Assembly (NCBI RefSeq): GCF_035994945.1
Contig: NZ_CP108677.1
Coordinates: forward strand, 4,712,001 to 4,776,000
Reading direction: 5' to 3'
DNA length: 64,000 nucleotides
Source of the DNA: Streptomyces sp. NBC_01216
Lineage (GTDB): Bacteria > Actinomycetota > Actinomycetes > Streptomycetales > Streptomycetaceae
Shown: piece by piece, positions 59,162-64,000 of the stretch
Layout of the letters: each line of letters begins with the position of its first letter
Position numbering within the stretch: position 1 is the first letter of the stretch
Notes under the pieces: generated by a model
Databases searched by the model: none
What the model was told of the DNA's origin: nothing
What the model saw: the letters and a program-made list of their open reading frames with translations, nothing else
Position numbers and translations under genes: made by a program

Positions 59162-59215
59162 CCCGGGACCGTCCTAGGACCGTCCTGGCGCCGGCCCGGG
59201 ACCGTCCTAGGACCG
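59162..59215. promoter_or_regulatory. Two exact 21-nt direct repeats before the ABC exporter gene
   Basis: 59162-59182 and 59195-59215 are identical, each with the palindromic core GTCCTAGGAC, 33 bp apart start to start (about three turns). They end 55 bp before the ATG at 59271. A dimeric repressor binding both faces would explain them; no regulator gene is adjacent in the window. Confidence 0.65.
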
Positions 59216-59270
59216 GGAGAGGCCGGGCTGGGTCCTCGGACCGTACTTCGCGGACCTTCGCCGCCGCGGG

Positions 59271-62200
59271 ATGAAATCACGCGCCCGCCGCGTTGGTGCC
59301 TTCCGGCAGATCAGGACGAACGGGAGGCGCCAGGTGGCGGCGGTGGGGCACACAGAGCAGGGCTGGGCGCGCAGGCTGGCCGGGTACGCGTGGCGGTACC
59401 GGGCGAACGTCGTGCTCGCACTCGGGTCCTCCCTCGTCGGCATGGCCGTACTGGCCCTGGCGCCGCTCATCACCAAGGTGATCATCGACGACGTCATCGG
59501 CGAGGGCACCCGTTCCCTCGGCGTCTGGACCGGACTCCTGCTCGGCTCCGCCGTCCTCGTCTACGGCCTCACCTACATCCGGCGTTACTACGGCGGCCGG
59601 CTCGCGCTCGACGTCCAGCACGACCTGCGGACCGATATGTACGGGACCATCACCAGGCTCGACGGCCGCCGCCAGGACGAACTGTCCACCGGCCAGGTCG
59701 TCGGACGGGCCACCAGCGACCTCCAGCTCATCCAGGGCCTGCTCTTCATGCTCCCGATGACCATCGGGAACTTCCTGCTCTTCCTCATCTCCCTGGTCGT
59801 GATGGCCTGGCTGTCCCTTCCGCTCACCCTCGTCGCCCTCGCCGTCGCCCCCGCGCTCTGGTTCATCGCCAAGCGCAGCCGTACCCGGCTGCACCCCGCC
59901 ACCTGGTACGCGCAGGCGCAGGCCGCGGCCGTGGCCGGTGTCGTCGACGGCTCCGTCACCGGTGTCCGGGTCGTCAAGGGCTTCGGACAGGAGGACCAGG
60001 AGACCGGCAAGATCCGCGCGGCCGGCCGCAAGCTCTTCGCGGGCCGACTGCGGACCATCGGGCTGAACGCCCGGTACACCCCCGCCCTGCAGGCCGTTCC
60101 CGCCCTCGGTCAGGTCGCCGTCCTCGCCCTCGGCGGCTGGCTCGCCACCCGCGGCCAGATCACGCTGGGCACCTTCGTGGCCTTCTCCACCTACCTCGCC
60201 CAGCTCGTCGGCCCCGTCCGCATGCTCGCCATGGTCCTCACCGTCGGCCAGCAGGCCCGCGCCGGCGTCGATCGCGTCCTGGAGCTCATCGACACCGAGC
60301 CCACCCTGCGGGACGGCACCAAGGAGCTCCCCTCGGACGCCGCGGCCACCGTCGAGTTCGACGACGTGAGTTTCGCCTACGACGACGGCCGCCCCGTCCT
60401 CGACGGCTTCTCCCTGCAGATCCGCTCCGGTGAGACCGTCGCCGTCGTCGGCGCCTCCGGCAGCGGCAAGTCCACCGTCTCGCTCCTGCTGCCCCGCTTC
60501 TACGACGTCACCCACGGCGCGATCCTCGTCGGCGGCCACGACGTCCGCGAACTGACCCTCGACTCGCTGCGCGCCGCCATCGGACTCGTACCGGAGGACA
60601 GCTTCCTCTTCTCCGACACCGTCCGCGCCAACATCGCGTACGGCCACCCCGGCGCCACCCAGGAGCAGATCGAGACCGCCGCCCGCGCCGCCCAGGCGGA
60701 CCGCTTCATCGCCGCGCTGCCCGACGGCTACGACACCAAGGTCGGCGAACACGGCCTGACCCTCTCCGGCGGTCAGCGCCAGCGCGTCGCCCTCGCCCGC
60801 GCCATCCTCACCGACCCCCGGCTGCTCCTCCTCGACGACGCCACCTCCGCCGTCGACGCGCGTGTGGAACACGAGATCCACGAAGCGCTCTCCTCCGTGA
60901 TGGCCGGCCGCACCACCCTCCTCATCGCCCACCGGCGCTCCACTCTCGGTCTCGCCGACCGGATCGCCGTCCTCGACGACGGCCGGCTCTCCGACATCGG
61001 CACCCACGACGAGCTGGAGAAGCGCTCCGCGCTCTATCGCAGACTGCTCACCGACCCCGATGAACTCGGCGGCGTCTCACCCGGACACCTCCCTGCGGCC
61101 GAGACCCCCGAGGACGACTCCCTCCGCGCCGAGCTGGACGCCGAGTTCGACGCCGAGCGCGGCATCACCCCCGCCCTCTGGGTCCGCGAGGAGGAGCCGG
61201 CCGGGGAGGCCGCCGCACCCGGCGCCACACCCGAACTGCTCGCCGCCGTCGAGGCCCTCCCCCCGGCCACCGGCACCCCCGGCATCGACGAGGCCCGCGC
61301 CGTCGCCCCCGAGGTCTCCTACGGGCTTCGCCGGCTGCTGCGCGGCTTCGGGCTGCCGCTGCTCCTCAGCCTCGGCCTGGTCGCCGTCGACGCGGGCATG
61401 GGCCTGCTGCTGCCGGTCCTGATCCGCCACGGCATCGACGACGGCGTCAACAGGCTCGCCCTGGCCGCCGTCTGGACCGCGTCCGCGCTCGCCCTGCTGG
61501 CCGTCCTCGTGCAGTGGGTCGCGCAGACCGCCGAGATCCGGATGACCGGCCGCACCGGCGAGCGGATCCTCTACGCCCTGCGGCTGAAGATCTTCGCCCA
61601 GCTCCAGCGGCTCGGCCTCGACTACTACGAGCGCGAACTGACCGGCCGGATCATGACCCGGATGACGACGGACGTGGACGCCCTCTCCACCTTCCTCCAG
61701 ACCGGTCTGGTCACCGCCTTCGTCTCCGTCGTCACCTTCTTCGGGATCATGGTCGCGCTGCTCGTGCTCGACCTGCACCTCGCCCTGGTCGTCTTCGCGA
61801 CGCTCCCCGTCCTCGCCGTCGGCACTTACTTCTTCCGCCGCTCCAGCGTCAAGGCGTACGAACTCGCCCGCGAGCGGATCAGTGTCGTCAACGCCGACCT
61901 CCAGGAGTCGGTCTCCGGCCTGCGGATCGTGCAGGCGTTCCGCCGCGAACGCGACGGTGTGGCCCGGTTCACCGCGCGCAGCGACGACTACCGCGACGCG
62001 CGCGTCCGGGGACAGTGGCTGATCTCGGTCTACTTCCCCTTCGTCACGCTCCTGTCGTCCGTGGCCGCCGCCGCCGTCATGGTCATCGGCGCCAACCGGA
62101 TCGAGGCGGGCACCCTGACCACCGGTGCCCTGGTCGCCTACCTCCTCTACATCGACCTGTTCTTCGCACCCGTGCAGCAGCTCTCCCAGGTCTTCGACGG

Positions 62201-63047
62201 CTACCAGCAGGCCACCGTCTCGCTGGGGAGGATGCAGGAGCTGCTCCGCGAGCCGACCTCCACGGCCCCGGCCGACCGGCCTCTCGACGTGTCGTCGCTG
62301 CGCGGCGAGATCGCCTTCGAGAACGTCTCCTTCGCCTACGGCTCCGAGGAGGAGGCCCTGACCGGGATCGACCTGCGCATCCCGGCAGGCCAGACCGTCG
62401 CCTTCGTCGGCGAGACCGGCTCCGGGAAGTCCACCCTGGTCAAGCTGGTCGCCCGGTTCTACGACCCGACCGGCGGCCGGGTCACCGCCGACGGCACCGA
62501 CCTGCGGGACCTGGATCTCACGGCGTACCGCCACCGGCTCGGCGTGGTGCCCCAGGAGGCGTACCTCTTCGCCGGCACGGTCCGCGACGCCATCGCCTAC
62601 GGCCGTCCCGACGCGACCGACGCCGAGGTCGAGGCGGCGGCCCGCGCGGTCGGCGCGCACCATGTCATCGCCACCCTGGACGGCGGTTACCTGCACGAGG
62701 TCGCCGAACGGGGCCGCAACCTCTCGGCCGGTCAGCGTCAGCTGATCGCGCTGGCCCGCGCGGAACTCGTCGACCCGGACGTCCTCCTCCTCGACGAGGC
62801 GACGGCCGCGCTCGACCTGGCCACCGAAGCCCAGGTCAACCAGGCCACCGACCGCCTCGTGGGCCGCCGTACGACCCTGGTCGTCGCGCACCGCCTCACC
62901 ACCGCCGCCCGCGCGGACCGGGTGATCGTGATGGCCGACGGCAGAGTCGCCGAGGACGGCACCCACGACGAACTGCTGCTGCGCGGAGGCGCCTACGCGG
63001 AGCTGTGGCGCACCTTCATAGGCGAGGAGGAGCCCGAGCGGGTCTGA
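59271..63047 (+). CDS. Fused ABC exporter, two TMD-NBD units
   Basis: 1258 aa, about twice a half-transporter. Unit 1: TM 1-6 (about 40-330), Walker A 'VVGASGSGKST', signature 'LSGGQRQ', Walker B 'LLLLDDATSAVD'. Linker about 590-680 is acidic. Unit 2: TM (about 690-960), Walker A 'FVGETGSGKST', signature 'LSAGQRQ', Walker B 'LLLDEATAALD'. Unit 1 has Asp where the catalytic Glu belongs, so only one site is fully competent, as in heterodimeric exporters. Likely a drug or lipid/peptide exporter. An internal GTG start some 20 codons later is possible. Confidence 0.9.
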   Translation: MKSRARRVGAFRQIRTNGRRQVAAVGHTEQGWARRLAGYAWRYRANVVLALGSSLVGMAVLALAPLITKVIIDDVIGEGTRSLGVWTGLLLGSAVLVYGLTYIRRYYGGRLALDVQHDLRTDMYGTITRLDGRRQDELSTGQVVGRATSDLQLIQGLLFMLPMTIGNFLLFLISLVVMAWLSLPLTLVALAVAPALWFIAKRSRTRLHPATWYAQAQAAAVAGVVDGSVTGVRVVKGFGQEDQETGKIRAAGRKLFAGRLRTIGLNARYTPALQAVPALGQVAVLALGGWLATRGQITLGTFVAFSTYLAQLVGPVRMLAMVLTVGQQARAGVDRVLELIDTEPTLRDGTKELPSDAAATVEFDDVSFAYDDGRPVLDGFSLQIRSGETVAVVGASGSGKSTVSLLLPRFYDVTHGAILVGGHDVRELTLDSLRAAIGLVPEDSFLFSDTVRANIAYGHPGATQEQIETAARAAQADRFIAALPDGYDTKVGEHGLTLSGGQRQRVALARAILTDPRLLLLDDATSAVDARVEHEIHEALSSVMAGRTTLLIAHRRSTLGLADRIAVLDDGRLSDIGTHDELEKRSALYRRLLTDPDELGGVSPGHLPAAETPEDDSLRAELDAEFDAERGITPALWVREEEPAGEAAAPGATPELLAAVEALPPATGTPGIDEARAVAPEVSYGLRRLLRGFGLPLLLSLGLVAVDAGMGLLLPVLIRHGIDDGVNRLALAAVWTASALALLAVLVQWVAQTAEIRMTGRTGERILYALRLKIFAQLQRLGLDYYERELTGRIMTRMTTDVDALSTFLQTGLVTAFVSVVTFFGIMVALLVLDLHLALVVFATLPVLAVGTYFFRRSSVKAYELARERISVVNADLQESVSGLRIVQAFRRERDGVARFTARSDDYRDARVRGQWLISVYFPFVTLLSSVAAAAVMVIGANRIEAGTLTTGALVAYLLYIDLFFAPVQQLSQVFDGYQQATVSLGRMQELLREPTSTAPADRPLDVSSLRGEIAFENVSFAYGSEEEALTGIDLRIPAGQTVAFVGETGSGKSTLVKLVARFYDPTGGRVTADGTDLRDLDLTAYRHRLGVVPQEAYLFAGTVRDAIAYGRPDATDAEVEAAARAVGAHHVIATLDGGYLHEVAERGRNLSAGQRQLIALARAELVDPDVLLLDEATAALDLATEAQVNQATDRLVGRRTTLVVAHRLTTAARADRVIVMADGRVAEDGTHDELLLRGGAYAELWRTFIGEEEPERV

Positions 63048-63061
63048 GCTCAAAGCCGCGA

Positions 63062-63090
63062 GCCTGCCGGGTGGCCTTCGACCGGCAGGC
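63062..63090 (+). terminator. Terminator after the ABC exporter gene
   Basis: GCCTGCCGG (63062-63070) pairs with CCGGCAGGC (63082-63090), 15 bp past the stop codon. Confidence 0.65.
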
Positions 63091-63424
63091 GGACGCGTGC
63101 CATGGCGCGTCCGCCCGCCGGCCGAAGTGCCGGGACGGCCGGCCCTGCCCGCCGACCGTCCCTCCGGACCGCCGCCGCCCGGATCGCTTCTCCCGTCCGT
63201 CGCGGCTTCCGCCCGGCCGTCCCGCCCGCCACCGGTCCCGGTGGTTCCGTCACCGGTTACTTCCGGCCAATCTCCCCGCGCCCGCCGCACACGGCCGAGG
63301 GGGAGCGGCCGGGGCGCGGCCCGGTGGGTCCCGGCCGATCGCGGGTGAGGCCGACGGCCGAGGCAACCGCCCGGGGCTCCCGTGCGTCGTACGCAAGTAC
63401 GACACAGGGACGGGAGGGGTTCGC
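63091..63424. other. Intergenic region
   Basis: 334 bp before the secreted-protein gene. Open frames across it are Arg/Pro-rich and unlike real proteins. The GGGACGGGAGGGG just before 63425 is the ribosome site of the next gene. No other signal recognised. Confidence 0.4.
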
Positions 63425-63832
63425 GTGTTCGGTAGGGCGGGACGGGGAAGGCACGGAACGTGCTGGCTCGCGCAGTTGACGGCGGCCTTCCTCACAGCGG
63501 GCGCGCTCCTCCTCGGCGGGCCTGGCGTGGCCTCCGCGGACGCCGCCTCGGTGTGCAGCGGGCGGCCCGCGAAGACCGTGCGCTTCGCCACCGGCGAGTT
63601 GCGCCTCTACAGGACCCGGCAGTACGTGTGCGCCCTGACCGTCGCCAAGAACCCCGGGGCCCGGCGGGCGATGTCCGTCTCGCTCCAGCCCCGCGGAGGG
63701 CGTCCCGTCGTCGACGGCGGACGCTTCACCCGCCAGGCCGGCCCCGTCACCGTCCACGCCCTGCACCGCTGCGTCCGCGCCTCCGGCAGCATCGCGGGAC
63801 ACCGTGTGGCGACCGGGTGGATCCTCTGCTGA
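63425..63832 (+). CDS. Small secreted protein
   Basis: 135 aa from GTG at 63425 with GGAGGGG upstream. Signal peptide 'LAQLTAAFLTAGALLLGGPGVASADA', then a mature part of about 97 residues with four Cys (SVCSG, YVCALT, HRCVR, WILC), probably two disulphides. Rich in Arg/Gly/Val beta strands. It looks like one of the many small Streptomyces exported proteins; no named family. Confidence 0.72.
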   Translation: MFGRAGRGRHGTCWLAQLTAAFLTAGALLLGGPGVASADAASVCSGRPAKTVRFATGELRLYRTRQYVCALTVAKNPGARRAMSVSLQPRGGRPVVDGGRFTRQAGPVTVHALHRCVRASGSIAGHRVATGWILC

Positions 63833-63921
63833 AATCCCGCCGCAAGGGTCAACTTCGTCTGGCGGCACATGTGTTCGCCCCGCTAGGTTCGCGACACCGT
63901 TGTGAGTCAAGGGGAGGGTGA

Positions 63922-64000
63922 ATGCGCAAGTCGCTGAGATGGCTGCTGTCGCTCGCGGTGCTCATAGGCACCGTCGGTGCGACCGGCGCGGCTACCGCCG
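63922..64000 (+). CDS. Secreted protein, N-terminus only
   Basis: AGGGGAGGGTGA precedes the ATG at 63922. The visible 26 codons are a signal peptide (MRKSLRWLLSLAVLIGTVGA, then TGAATA). The rest lies beyond the window. It is in tandem with the small secreted protein upstream. Confidence 0.6.
   Translation, partial: MRKSLRWLLSLAVLIGTVGATGAATA

Overview
The window is high-GC actinobacterial DNA and almost certainly a Streptomyces chromosome. Codon third positions are strongly G/C, GTG and TTG starts are common, and the right part carries Streptomyces hallmark genes: adpA with a TTA (bldA-dependent) codon next to orn, the desferrioxamine cluster desABCD with DmdR/DtxR-type iron boxes, and a GH20 hexosaminidase. 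The boundary between two very different halves is a tRNA-His(GTG) gene at 28638-28711.

Left half, 1-28.6 kb: most of one arm of a prophage (siphovirus-type, HK97-fold capsid) lying at the 3' end of tRNA-His. Its other end is outside the window. Reading from the tRNA leftwards: a tyrosine integrase (27272-28528); a small + strand gene; a divergent repressor/Cro-like switch with a quasi-palindromic operator region (25618-26843); a long minus-strand early operon (25546 to 12240) of mostly stop-start-overlapping genes; a plus-strand pair (HTH protein and GIY-YIG/HTH protein) behind a perfect 26-bp palindrome; a translationally coupled operon of membrane and DNA-binding proteins resembling spread (Spd) proteins of conjugative elements; a tail-fibre-like gene; a lipoprotein; HNH; and the packaging/head genes terS, terL, portal, MuF, scaffold and capsid. 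Early-operon products include a RecB/Cas4-type nuclease, a phiC31 Gp3-like protein, a DnaQ exonuclease, a RuvC-like resolvase, a WhiB-HNH fusion, an AAA helicase, a C5 methyltransferase, a PAPS-reductase-like protein and many small zinc-binding or single-TM proteins. Tail and lysis genes would lie to the left, outside the window.

Right half, 28.8-64 kb: resident chromosome. It runs orn; adpA; a small membrane protein; a universal stress protein; an acetate-transporter (SatP) family protein; glmS with a small upstream gene; a secreted GH20 beta-N-acetylhexosaminidase; desABCD and a siderophore-interacting reductase, each under an iron box; a four-gene leucine/isovalerate catabolic operon (two methylcrotonyl-CoA carboxylase subunits, HMG-CoA lyase, acyl-CoA dehydrogenase) facing a TetR regulator across two matching operator sites; a phosphatase-like gene; an alpha/beta hydrolase; tesB and a second acyl-CoA dehydrogenase; a decayed metallopeptidase gene; a PucR regulator facing a ureohydrolase and a TPP-dependent decarboxylase (probably arginine/guanidino catabolism); a fused ABC exporter behind two 21-nt direct repeats; and two small secreted proteins, the last cut by the window end.

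The most unusual material is in the prophage: the Spd-like membrane operon with an apparent -1 frameshift, the palindrome-controlled GIY-YIG gene, the WhiB-HNH fusion, a methyltransferase flanked by exact 35-nt repeats, an iteron-like cluster inside the helicase gene, and a set of 18-42 aa microproteins fixed in place by start/stop overlaps.
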